Source of the DNA: Acidimicrobiaceae bacterium
GTDB lineage: Bacteria > Actinomycetota > Acidimicrobiia > Acidimicrobiales > UBA8592
DNA: 12,245 nt
Assembly (NCBI GenBank): GCA_002715405.1
Contig: PAZD01000022.1
Span: 6,399 to 18,643 of the forward strand
Direction: 5' to 3'
The number at the start of each line of letters is the position of its first letter. Within the stretch, counting starts at the first letter, position 1. The notes under the pieces were generated by a model. The model was not told the origin of the DNA and made no database searches. It saw only the letters and a list, made by a program, of their open reading frames with translations. Below, one piece after another: positions 1 to 6,418 of the stretch. Both the position numbers and the translations under genes were made by a program.

Positions 1-69
1 GTCGGGATCGACACCCAGGCAGTTCGCAAGATCCTGCCAATCTTTATCTAGTGATTCATCTGAAACCAC
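1..69 (-). CDS. WhiB-family transcriptional regulator, N-terminus only (cut by window edge)
   Basis: The minus strand from position 69 reads GTG then VSDESLDKDWQDLANCLG and VDPD before the window ends, 23 codons in all. A Trp followed five residues later by a Cys and then a G-V-D-P-D motif is the typical opening of WhiB proteins, small actinobacterial regulators that bind a 4Fe-4S cluster through four cysteines; the Cys at residue 17 would be the first of them. The other three cysteines lie outside the window, so the assignment rests on the N-terminus alone. The GTG start was chosen because GGAGGGG, a strong ribosome binding site, lies six bases before it, and the ATG in another frame at 59 runs straight into a stop. 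The gene is transcribed leftward with an AT-rich leader. Which WhiB class it belongs to cannot be said. Confidence 0.75.
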   Translation of the reverse strand, partial: MVSDESLDKDWQDLANCLGVDPD

Positions 70-162
70 TGGTTGCCCCTCCGGTTCTTTCTCTTTCTAG
101 ACGCGTTACAAAAATTCAAGGAAAGTAGCGATGTGACCCCTCGACCAATGCTAATTTCATTT

Positions 163-174
163 TTGTAATTACAA
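163..174. promoter_or_regulatory. Perfect 12-bp palindrome upstream of the WhiB-like gene
   Basis: TTGTAATTACAA reads the same on both strands and lies about 95 bases upstream of the GTG start of the WhiB-like gene, between it and the end of the VWA gene. It could be an operator or overlap a promoter: on the minus strand it gives a TTGTAA hexamer with a weak TAGCAT about 15 bases further on. In AT-rich DNA a short palindrome can arise by chance. The rest of 70-320 shows no gene and no convincing terminator for the VWA gene, only T-runs on the minus strand. Confidence 0.3.
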
Positions 175-320
175 TAGTGTTATTTAAGCAGGTCAGAATA
201 GGAAAAAGCAAGGTGTAATCCATAAAAAGGTTAAAAAAAGAGGAAATATAGCTTAATAACCCCCCATCTGAGGTCTCTTAGGGCTAAATGGCTCTATTCT
301 CATCAAAACTCTGCTTATAC

Positions 321-1511
321 CTAGCGGCGAGTGGAAACTAGTCGGCGCCTGTGTTCGACAAAATCTACGAGAAGGTAATCGCCCAGGTTGTCCCGATTCG
401 TGAAAAATGCTCTTCCGCCATTCATTTCTGTAATCCGTTCGATAAAACGACTTAACGCTGGTTCTGGATCGAGCATAAAGGTGTTGATACGTATACCGTC
501 ACGCGTACATGCCATGACTTCCTGCAATGTTTTCTCTACTGTCTCCCGCGTGGGCGGATAGTCGAAATATGGGTTCCCAGACCTATCGATATGGGCTGTG
601 GGTTCTCCGTCAGTAACCATGATGATCTGTTTGGTTCCGGTTTGCTTGGCAAGCATCTGCCTACTCAAGAGAAGAGCATGCTGCATATTGGTACCTTGCA
701 TGTACCCTGTTGAAACCTCGGGAAGGTGATGAGGTTCGATTTCTCGAGCAACGATATTGAACCCGACGATACCGATATAGTCACGTGGGTATTGCATCGT
801 GATCAAAGAATGGAGTGCCATCGCTACCTTCTTGGCGGGAAGAAGACGACCAGTCCACATCATCGAATTTGAGAGGTCGAGCATGAGCACAGTGCTTGAA
901 CGAACAAGAGATTCAGTTCGTTCGATTTCAAAATCTTCGGGTAGCAGATCTACCGGTGTCCCACCACCAGTTCGACGAATCGCATTTCGGACTGTGCGTT
1001 GGATATCCAAGTTGAAAGGATCCCCAAATTCATAAGGTTTTGTCGAGAAATCTCTTTCGTGGCCAATACCCTGCCGTTCAAGATCATGTTTACCCATTCG
1101 ATCCGCACTGAGCTTTCGAAAGAGATCCGCTAACGCCTGTTGGCCAATCTTCCGAATAGCTTTTGGGGTTAACTCATAGCGTCCATCGTTTGCGTCAATA
1201 TAACCTGCATCTTCAAGTTGCTTTGCTACTTCGGAAATCCTTTCAAGGCTTGCCGCACTTTGATCATCGAGCAGTTCTCTTACTCTTTCAATATCAACTT
1301 CCGCCAGCGAAGCTGGATTGGAGACAGAGGAGAGCATCTGTTCTAAGGCGTCAAGGTCACCAAGTTCTTCGAAAATTTGTTGGGCTTGGGCCATATTCAT
1401 TGGATCTTCTCCAGAGAATTCGTACGACTGCTCCCAACCTGAATCTGGAAATGCTTCTTGGAGATTCTGTGCTAGTTGATTCATCTGCCACTGGAGATCC
1501 ATATCTTCCAA
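321..1511 (-). CDS. VWA-domain protein, C-terminal part of a frame-shifted gene (Rv0959-like)
   Basis: This frame carries the von Willebrand factor A domain. The metal-binding (MIDAS) motif is visible: DLSNS at residues 212-216, the Thr at 274 (GTNMQ) and the Asp at 301 (TDGEP). The first 160 residues are helical and match the middle of the mycobacterial Rv0959-type protein, which is a single chain of about 670 residues. The frame begins with TTG at 1511 (an ATG follows at 1502), inside the end of the upstream frame 1481-2356. Its opening LLEDMDLQWQMNQLAQNL continues the upstream frame's protein as if nothing separated them, so this is best read as the back half of one gene. If the GA/CT repeat at 1522-1528 had one unit fewer, a single 677-residue protein would result. 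VWA proteins of this kind are thought to act with an AAA+ ATPase; the likely partner is at 9124-10542. Whether this half is made alone, by restart or ribosomal frameshift, cannot be told from sequence. Confidence 0.85.
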   Translation of the reverse strand: MEDMDLQWQMNQLAQNLQEAFPDSGWEQSYEFSGEDPMNMAQAQQIFEELGDLDALEQMLSSVSNPASLAEVDIERVRELLDDQSAASLERISEVAKQLEDAGYIDANDGRYELTPKAIRKIGQQALADLFRKLSADRMGKHDLERQGIGHERDFSTKPYEFGDPFNLDIQRTVRNAIRRTGGGTPVDLLPEDFEIERTESLVRSSTVLMLDLSNSMMWTGRLLPAKKVAMALHSLITMQYPRDYIGIVGFNIVAREIEPHHLPEVSTGYMQGTNMQHALLLSRQMLAKQTGTKQIIMVTDGEPTAHIDRSGNPYFDYPPTRETVEKTLQEVMACTRDGIRINTFMLDPEPALSRFIERITEMNGGRAFFTNRDNLGDYLLVDFVEHRRRLVSTRR

Positions 1512-2356
1512 CAGCTGATCGGAGAGAGTTCCTGTAATTGTTGCTGTTGTTCCGGCGTCATTGAATTCATCATGGCCTGCGCAGCTGCCATCCGCTGAGC
1601 CATGATTTCCAAAAGCTCATCTAATGTTGATGGATTCTCTGGAAAGAAATCACCGAACTCTTCCATGAATTCGTTAAAGTTTGGCTCTTGTCCGTTCGCA
1701 CGTTGTTCCAGCATGGCGTTTAAGCTCGCCATCATATCTTTTAGCCTCTGAAGATCTTCTGGTTGCATGTTCTGCATTTCATCTGACATTTGGTCCAAAT
1801 GCTGTTGCATAAGTTGTTCTCGGAGTTTTTCCATCAGGTCTTCGAATTGTTGACGCGCCTCGGATGAAGTGAAGTCATACTGTTGGAGTTCGCGGACTTG
1901 TCCAGCAAGGTCAGGCGGTATCATGTCGAGCTGTAAATTTCTGTTTGTGACTGTTTCCGTCGTTATCTCTTCACGACGTTGATCTCCAGAATTACGAGCA
2001 TCATCAAGAAGTTTCTCCAGAGAGTCGCGTTCTTTATCAATAACGGAATGAAGTTCATTAGCGACTTCTTCGTATACTCCGCCGAGGTCATAATTCTCTA
2101 ACCGGTCTTGGCGCTCTTGACGGATACGATCAAGCATTTCCTGTAGGCCTTGTACTCTCTCACCATCGATGTCGAACCCTGATTGCATCATGCGCCGAAG
2201 AGCAGAGTTAACATCACCGTCGTATAGCAGGTCATCTCCAAGTTCAGCCAGAAGGTCATCAGCAGATATATCGAAACCCGATTGTGTTCCATCCCATGCA
2301 GAATACGCATAGCTAAATTTGTTCTGTTTGCGCCTTCTCCATTTACCTAAGACCAT
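1481..2356 (-). CDS. VWA-domain protein, N-terminal part of a frame-shifted gene
   Basis: This frame encodes the N-terminal, mostly helical half of the Rv0959-like VWA protein. It starts at ATG 2356 with a basic stretch (KWRRRKQNK), then a YSAWDGTQ motif and a DDLLAELGDDLLYDGDVNSA segment typical of the family's opening. The middle is rich in Gln, Glu, Met and Leu and probably forms coiled coils, ending in the FGDFFPENPSTLDELLEIMA segment that is also seen in the mycobacterial protein. The last 15 or so residues (SPISCWKIWISSGR) look out of frame: the family sequence instead continues in the frame of 321-1511. The gene is divergent from the crotonase, with 109 bases between the two starts. 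Expected role, by family only: a chaperone-like partner of a MoxR/ChlI-type ATPase. The identity of the family is well supported; whether a full-length product exists is uncertain. Confidence 0.85.
   Translation of the reverse strand: MVLGKWRRRKQNKFSYAYSAWDGTQSGFDISADDLLAELGDDLLYDGDVNSALRRMMQSGFDIDGERVQGLQEMLDRIRQERQDRLENYDLGGVYEEVANELHSVIDKERDSLEKLLDDARNSGDQRREEITTETVTNRNLQLDMIPPDLAGQVRELQQYDFTSSEARQQFEDLMEKLREQLMQQHLDQMSDEMQNMQPEDLQRLKDMMASLNAMLEQRANGQEPNFNEFMEEFGDFFPENPSTLDELLEIMAQRMAAAQAMMNSMTPEQQQQLQELSPISCWKIWISSGR
1521..1530 (-). other. Apparent frameshift site in the VWA gene
   Basis: On the minus strand the sequence reads GAACTCTCTCCGATCAG. Removing one CT unit gives GAA CTC TCC GAT CAG, coding E-L-S-D-Q, which joins the two half-genes into one open frame of 677 codons plus a stop. 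The CT (GA on the plus strand) dinucleotide repeat is a plausible place for replication slippage or a sequencing error. A -1 ribosomal shift would also reach the second frame, but no slippery heptamer is present. Confidence 0.75.
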
Positions 2357-2465
2357 AACGTGACAGTAGTCAGACTTCTTCCAACGCGCCTACCGGTATA
2401 TGTAAACTCTTGATTTGAGTTTTGGGGCCGATGATTTCGCTACTGTCCCGAATAGAGTTATTTCT

Positions 2466-3227
2466 ATGATTATTGAATATGAAAAGCAGGGGCGAGTTGC
2501 CGTCATTACATTGAATCGACCTGAAGCTCGAAATGCTGTATCCGGTGAACTTGCTCAGGAACTTGAAGCGGCAGTAGACCGTTTTGAGAACGATGAAGAA
2601 GCATGGGTTGGGATTCTTGCAGGAAATGGTCCTGTCTTTTGCGCAGGTGCAGACCTGAAAGCGGTCGCTGCAGGAAATGCGAATCTTGGAACAAAACGTG
2701 GCGGATTTGGTGGTTTCGTGACTCTTGATCGAACAAAGCCGATGATTGCAGCAGTTGAAGGGCCAGCGGTAGCAGGCGGCTGCGAACTCGTTTTAGCTTG
2801 CGACATGGTCGTAGCATCTACTGGGGCTTCATTTGGTCTCCCTGAAGTAAAGAGGTCTTTGGTTGCGATGGCAGGGGGCACTACCAGACTCCCGAAACGT
2901 CTTCCACCGAATATCGCAATGGAAATGGCGTTAACCGGAGATACCATCGACGCCGCTCGAGCACATCAACATGGCCTAGTAAATATTCTTTGTGAACCAG
3001 GTCAAGCAATTCATGCTGCAACAGACCTTGCAGATCGCATAAATGCGAATGCGCCACTTGCCGTTCGAGCTACACGAAAAGCCGTTCTTGCTGGATCTCT
3101 CGTACCTGATGAGGATGGGATCCGCATCGCAGTGGAACTTTTCGGTCCAGTGGCAACGAGCGAAGACGCAAAAGAAGGACCACTTGCCTTTGTTGAGAAA
3201 CGACCACCCGAATGGAAAGCACGCTGA
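2466..3227 (+). CDS. Enoyl-CoA hydratase/isomerase family protein (crotonase)
   Basis: A cytoplasmic crotonase-fold enzyme of 253 residues, the usual size. It should act on acyl-CoA thioesters, most likely adding water to an enoyl-CoA in fatty-acid or branched-chain breakdown, though the exact substrate cannot be read off. Visible motifs: ITLNRPEARNA near the start, the oxyanion-hole segment FCAGADLK (residues 58-65), and GPAVAGGCELVLACD (99-113). Both acids used by true hydratases are present, Glu107 in GGCEL and Glu127 in FGLPEV. The start ATG 2466 gives the family-typical opening MIIEYEKQGRVAVITLNRPE; an upstream TTG at 2415 would add 17 residues without family character. The ribosome binding site before 2466 is weak (GAG about a dozen bases upstream). 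The 3' end overlaps the Nudix gene by 16 bases, suggesting cotranscription and coupled translation. Confidence 0.9.
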   Translation: MIIEYEKQGRVAVITLNRPEARNAVSGELAQELEAAVDRFENDEEAWVGILAGNGPVFCAGADLKAVAAGNANLGTKRGGFGGFVTLDRTKPMIAAVEGPAVAGGCELVLACDMVVASTGASFGLPEVKRSLVAMAGGTTRLPKRLPPNIAMEMALTGDTIDAARAHQHGLVNILCEPGQAIHAATDLADRINANAPLAVRATRKAVLAGSLVPDEDGIRIAVELFGPVATSEDAKEGPLAFVEKRPPEWKAR

Positions 3228-3862
3228 ATAACGAACCTGAAGATCTCTTATTTACAGACAACCTTCGGAGTCAAATAACTTCTAATCTCAGGAACCACCC
3301 AGTCGTTACTCACGAGATGGATAACTTCCGGAGAGCTTCTGTGGCTATTGCGGTAGTGCCGCAAGAAAATGGAGAAGCTGGTTTCATTCTCACACGGAGG
3401 GGGAAAAACCTTCAGACGCATAGTTTCCAGTACGCACTACCAGGGGGAAAAATAGACCCTGGCGAAACTCAGGAGGAAACAGTTCTCAGAGAAGTGAAGG
3501 AAGAAATAGGCATTTGCGCGGGGAGTGACTCAATACTTGGTTACATGGATGACTACGTTACCCGTTCAGGCTTTATCATTACTCCGATTATCCTATGGGT
3601 TTCTGACCTTAGTGATCTGACGCCAGAGCCCGGTGAGGTCGACGAGATTTTCATTATTGGCCTAAACGAGCTTTTCCGGCCCGATAGTCCACGCTGGATC
3701 AAAATTCCAGAAAGTGACAAGCTTGTTCTTCAACTCCCTTTAAGGAATCGCCTTATTCATGCTCCAACAGGTGCTTTGATTTACCAATTTCGTGAAACCG
3801 GCATCTTAGGGAAATTACTACGCACAGACGAAATTGAAGAACCAGTATGGGCATGGCGATAA
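3212..3862 (+). CDS. Nudix hydrolase, CoA-pyrophosphatase-like
   Basis: A 216-residue Nudix hydrolase. The Nudix box is complete at residues 79-101: Gly79, Glu85, Arg93-Glu94, Glu97-Glu98 and Gly100, the pattern that binds the divalent metal and cuts a diphosphate bond. Just before it, ILTRRGKNLQTHSFQYALPGG resembles the signature of CoA pyrophosphatases (L-x-T-x-R then L-x-x-H and PGG), which cleave CoA or acyl-CoA to 4'-phosphopantetheine and 3',5'-ADP; the normal Gly after the His is replaced by Phe-Gln context, so the match is imperfect. An N-terminal 40-residue helical lead into FRRASVAIAVV also fits that subfamily. The start ATG 3212 lies within the end of the crotonase gene, has no good ribosome binding site and probably depends on translation of that gene. 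Another Nudix specificity remains possible. Confidence 0.85.
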   Translation: MESTLNNEPEDLLFTDNLRSQITSNLRNHPVVTHEMDNFRRASVAIAVVPQENGEAGFILTRRGKNLQTHSFQYALPGGKIDPGETQEETVLREVKEEIGICAGSDSILGYMDDYVTRSGFIITPIILWVSDLSDLTPEPGEVDEIFIIGLNELFRPDSPRWIKIPESDKLVLQLPLRNRLIHAPTGALIYQFRETGILGKLLRTDEIEEPVWAWR

Positions 3863-3886
3863 AACCCTTAATATTTCAGGGTTTTT
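3861..3886 (+). terminator. Intrinsic terminator of the crotonase-Nudix operon
   Basis: A perfect 8-bp stem, AAAACCCT (3861-3868) pairing with AGGGTTTT (3878-3885), encloses a 9-base loop and continues into T-rich sequence. The left arm begins inside the Nudix stop codon. Confidence 0.75.
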
Positions 3887-3940
3887 AAATAAAAAATAGT
3901 AAGAACCATGGCAACCTAAGGCTTTACCGACTATCTTGAA

Positions 3941-3964
3941 CATGTGTGTCATTTGGCACACATG
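3941..3964 (+). promoter_or_regulatory. Strong hairpin / operator-like inverted repeat before the surface-protein gene
   Basis: CATGTGTGTC (3941-3950) pairs with GGCACACATG (3955-3964) around a 4-base loop: ten pairs, one of them G-T. It ends 50 bases before the ATG at 4015. No T-run follows, so it is not a terminator. It may be an operator for a dimeric regulator or a structured 5' leader; the promoter position is not clear enough to choose. Confidence 0.45.
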
Positions 3965-4014
3965 AACTTTCTGGACCAATAACGTGTTGGGCCGAAAATG
4001 AGAGGGAATTTTTC

Positions 4015-4545
4015 ATGAAAAGATTTAAAATATTGGTGGCAGCTTTAGGCGTGTCATTGGTAGCGATGCTTGCGTTGGCTCCTGTAGCCCAAGCGCAGCA
4101 AGCACCTGGGCAAGCCATAGGTGACCCACTATTTGTGGATGCCGCAGGAGAAGCAACAATTACACTGACTGGTTCCGGTTGGATACCTGGTCAGCTCGCA
4201 CTTGTTGGATGTAACGCTTCAAATTATGAGGAATTGGTAGCAGGCGGATCAGATGATTGTGATCTAGGATCTCTACAATTTGCTGAGGCTGATGCTGATG
4301 GTAACTTTACTGCTGATTACACACTAGATATTGATGCCGATGGAAGGTGTATCGGTATTGGTGCTGGAGCAGGATTCGCTGAACAAGGTGGCGGATTCTG
4401 TGTTGGCGTTGGTGCTCCGATAGCTCCTCCAGGAGTAGCAAACACAGGTGCTGAATCAGGAATGATTGTCGTAATCGGTATCGCAGTACTTGCTGCTGGT
4501 GCATTGGTTGTTGGCATGACCCGCCGTAGGGCATTTGTAAGCTAA
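4015..4545 (+). CDS. Secreted surface protein with LPXTG-like C-terminal sorting signal
   Basis: A 176-residue exported protein. Residues 1-27 form a signal peptide (MKRFK, a hydrophobic core, then AQA before the predicted cut at QQ). The C-terminus has VANTG (141-145), a hydrophobic segment at about 150-168, and an RRR tail, the arrangement of a sortase-processed cell-wall anchor, although VANTG departs from LPXTG. The mature part of about 110 residues is acidic and Gly-rich with four cysteines (66, 82, 112, 129), able to form two disulfides. The pattern of strands, with GSGWIPGQLALVGC near its start, DADGNFTADYTLDI in the middle and GGGFCVGVG at the end, faintly recalls neocarzinostatin-type immunoglobulin-like domains; this is a tentative resemblance. 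The ATG at 4015 was chosen because it opens the signal peptide and follows AGAGGGA by about seven bases; an in-frame start at 3946 would lie inside the upstream hairpin. It is a single-gene unit bounded by terminators. The function is unknown. Confidence 0.85.
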   Translation: MKRFKILVAALGVSLVAMLALAPVAQAQQAPGQAIGDPLFVDAAGEATITLTGSGWIPGQLALVGCNASNYEELVAGGSDDCDLGSLQFAEADADGNFTADYTLDIDADGRCIGIGAGAGFAEQGGGFCVGVGAPIAPPGVANTGAESGMIVVIGIAVLAAGALVVGMTRRRAFVS

Positions 4546-4577
4546 AGACTTACCCCAGATTTCTGGGATAAAAGTTT

Positions 4578-4613
4578 AAAGAACCGGACCATTGGTCCGG
4601 TTCTTTACTTTTT
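4578..4613. terminator. Bidirectional terminator between convergent genes
   Basis: AAAGAACCGGACC (4578-4590) pairs perfectly with GGTCCGGTTCTTT (4594-4606), a 13-bp stem with a 3-base loop. On the plus strand ACTTTTT follows; on the minus strand the CTTT of the arm continues into TAAACTTTT. It would end both the surface-protein gene and the minus-strand lipoprotein gene. A weaker 5-bp hairpin (CCCAG/CTGGG, 4554-4567) sits just before it. Confidence 0.85.
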
Positions 4614-4618
4614 ATGAC

Positions 4619-5698
4619 TTAATTCTTCCGCTCAGTTGATCTCTCATATACCTGTTGGGGGGTTTGCCATACCGCGCGACCATTATCTACGAGTAACGAT
4701 ACCGATCCAAGAAGATCAGAGATAAATCCTTCTGGCGGTGATTCTCCAATACTAATAGTGGTAGAAAAGACGCAGCAACGCCCCTCAGAAGACTGTTCAC
4801 CATGGAGAACATAACTTTCAGCTAACTGGGCGTATTTATCTATGTCTTTAGTGTTGTATTCGCATCCACTAGACCTAGCATCATCCTCAGCCAAACACTT
4901 TATTGTTGCTCCTGACTCTCCTATAACAATAAGGAAATCAGCATCCGTTTCCGGAACCGTCCAGCTTCTGGATGATGTTGTATACCAGGGAGTAGCTTTT
5001 TGAGAAAGTGAAAATCCGGGATTCCCATGGCATTCAGATGGACTCGGACAATCATCGATGTTCCAACCTTCGGGATGGTACACGTCATCAAGAGAAGTTA
5101 GGCAATACTCTACAACTCCGGTGGTCATTAGGTAACCTGCCGAAAGAGCAGCTTCAACGAATGGCCCTCTGCTGCAAATGCCGGACACGAGGATGGGAGT
5201 GACGCCAAGAGAATGAATCTGGCGAAATTTAGTCGATAACTGCTCTGCGAGTCTCTCGAACGAAGGTGTCCCAACGCCACCTACATCAGCGTGTACTTCA
5301 ATAGCATGGCCAAGAGAAAGTAATTCATCAACCACGCCCTTTGCTCCAGATGATATGGCGAATTCTGAAGAAAGCTCAAAAGAAAATATTGCTCCGGCGT
5401 TATGAGCTTCATGTGCGACGTCAAGAATAATCTTCGCATGGCGATCGAATTTTTCAGGATTTTTATTTTCTCCCTTCCATCCTTCAACATGCACCGACAT
5501 GGTTAAGAAAGTTACATTATTGACCTGAGGTGTGTGCGTAACGGCAAGTTCGATAGCGGTAGGTGACTCAGATGGTTTTTCCTTGTTTTGAATGCTGTTC
5601 GAAGATGCGGAGGAGCACCCAACCAAAAGAATTGTTATAGACGTGCTACGTAATAGTTTCTTAAAGCCTATAGCTGAGGATTGCAGACGTATCCTCAT
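4619..5698 (-). CDS. Cysteine-rich lipoprotein, polysaccharide-deacetylase-like (tentative)
   Basis: A 359-residue exported lipoprotein. Two basic runs and a hydrophobic stretch end in the lipobox LVGC with Cys28, followed by a Ser/Asn-rich linker. The globular part begins near VTFLTMSVHVEGW and contains FDRHAKIILDVAHEAHNAGA, GHAIEVHADVGG, SGICSRGPFVEAALSAGY and a late GRAVWQTPQQVYE. The order of strand-helix units, the GHxIxxHAD segment and the ending remind me of the NodB/glycoside hydrolase-deacetylase barrel, but the standard TFDD and HxxxH metal motifs are not evident, so neither activity nor substrate is claimed. Eight cysteines besides Cys28 suggest disulfides outside the membrane. The ATG at 5698 overlaps the stop of the upstream gene as ATGA, implying translational coupling; an in-frame ATG at 5719 is the alternative and would add seven residues. 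GGGAGA lies upstream of 5698. Confidence 0.75.
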   Translation of the reverse strand: MRIRLQSSAIGFKKLLRSTSITILLVGCSSASSNSIQNKEKPSESPTAIELAVTHTPQVNNVTFLTMSVHVEGWKGENKNPEKFDRHAKIILDVAHEAHNAGAIFSFELSSEFAISSGAKGVVDELLSLGHAIEVHADVGGVGTPSFERLAEQLSTKFRQIHSLGVTPILVSGICSRGPFVEAALSAGYLMTTGVVEYCLTSLDDVYHPEGWNIDDCPSPSECHGNPGFSLSQKATPWYTTSSRSWTVPETDADFLIVIGESGATIKCLAEDDARSSGCEYNTKDIDKYAQLAESYVLHGEQSSEGRCCVFSTTISIGESPPEGFISDLLGSVSLLVDNGRAVWQTPQQVYERSTERKN

Positions 5699-6333
5699 TC
5701 TGTTTGATATGTCTCCCATGTCCGGACGAGTTCCTCTGTTGACGTGAAGGAAGCTAATAATGACAGTGAACCTTTTAAAATTTTCTGACCGTATTCTAAT
5801 GGGACACCAGCAACAGCATCTGTGGGGACAACTACCTGATACCCCAAATCTACTGCTGACATGACCAACCCCAAAATACCAATATTTAATGAAACACCGA
5901 TAGCAACGACCGTTTGGGTGTTGAGATTACGAATTATTTGATCAAGTGATGTGCCAGTAAAAGGCGTTAACCCATGGAGTCGAGGAACAACTATATCTTC
6001 AGGTTCTGGACCAAAAGATGAGACTAGTTCCGCCCCTTCTGTATTCTCTACTAGTCCAAAACCTGATTCGTTGATTTTTTTTGATGCTGCAAGCATTCTG
6101 CAGTTCGCCTTTGATCCAGCGTTATCTGGTCTGTTGATAGCAGTTGCGTGAAGAACGCGTACACCGGCTGCCCGAGCAGAATGACAGATAGTGGGGCCAT
6201 TCGAAAGGACACCTGAGTTTTCAGCTGCCTCCCGAAGTTCGGAAAAGCTAGAAAGGTCACCGACTACTCCCCTTTGTACTTCCATAGTGATCACTACGGT
6301 ATGTTTCGGGTTGACTAGATCTATAAGTTCCAT
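5695..6333 (-). CDS. Isochorismatase-like protein lacking the catalytic triad
   Basis: A 212-residue protein with the isochorismatase/cysteine-hydrolase fold: HTVVITMEVQRGVVGD at 11-26, AARAAGVRVLHA-type helix and strand near 53-63, TVVAIGVSLNIGILG at 141-155, and GYQVVVPTDAVAGVP at 164-178. The residues that usually do the chemistry are altered. The Asp of the first strand is Glu18, the expected Lys is absent from VPRLHGLTPF (116-125), and the nucleophilic Cys of the GVxxNxC motif is Gly152. I recall actinobacterial relatives of this type with the same GVSxN pattern, so this may be a settled subfamily and not decay. The start ATG 6333 follows AAAGGATAAGT, a good ribosome binding site; an upstream in-frame ATG at 6447 adds 38 residues with no family character. 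It overlaps the lipoprotein gene downstream (ATGA). The function is unknown. Confidence 0.8.
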   Translation of the reverse strand: MELIDLVNPKHTVVITMEVQRGVVGDLSSFSELREAAENSGVLSNGPTICHSARAAGVRVLHATAINRPDNAGSKANCRMLAASKKINESGFGLVENTEGAELVSSFGPEPEDIVVPRLHGLTPFTGTSLDQIIRNLNTQTVVAIGVSLNIGILGLVMSAVDLGYQVVVPTDAVAGVPLEYGQKILKGSLSLLASFTSTEELVRTWETYQTE

Positions 6334-6362
6334 ACTTATCCTTTCGACAAGAATAGAAAACT

Positions 6363-6418
6363 CTTGGTGATGATGTGTGAACTTATCAAATTTCAATAAC
6401 TTCCCCTGATAAGCCAAG
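6363..6418 (-). promoter_or_regulatory. Paired inverted repeats in the leader of the isochorismatase-like gene
   Basis: Two nested complementary segments occur 30-85 bases upstream of the start at 6333: CTTGG (6363-6367) with CCAAG (6414-6418), and CTTATCA (6382-6388) with TGATAAG (6407-6413), separated on one side by a 14-base bulge. This could fold in the mRNA leader on the minus strand. It matches no riboswitch class I know, and chance is a real possibility. Confidence 0.25.

Noticed and set aside
1481..1530. Programmed -1 ribosomal frameshift in the VWA gene
   Set aside because: No X-XXY-YYZ slippery heptamer or obvious downstream structure is seen; a CT-repeat length change explains the break more simply, although it is not excluded.
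2415..2465. TTG start extending the crotonase by 17 residues
   Set aside because: The added residues have no family match and ATG 2466 gives the typical crotonase opening.
3924..4118. Minus-strand 64-codon frame over the surface-protein leader and signal peptide
   Set aside because: It is a shadow of the plus-strand gene with no start signal or recognisable domain.
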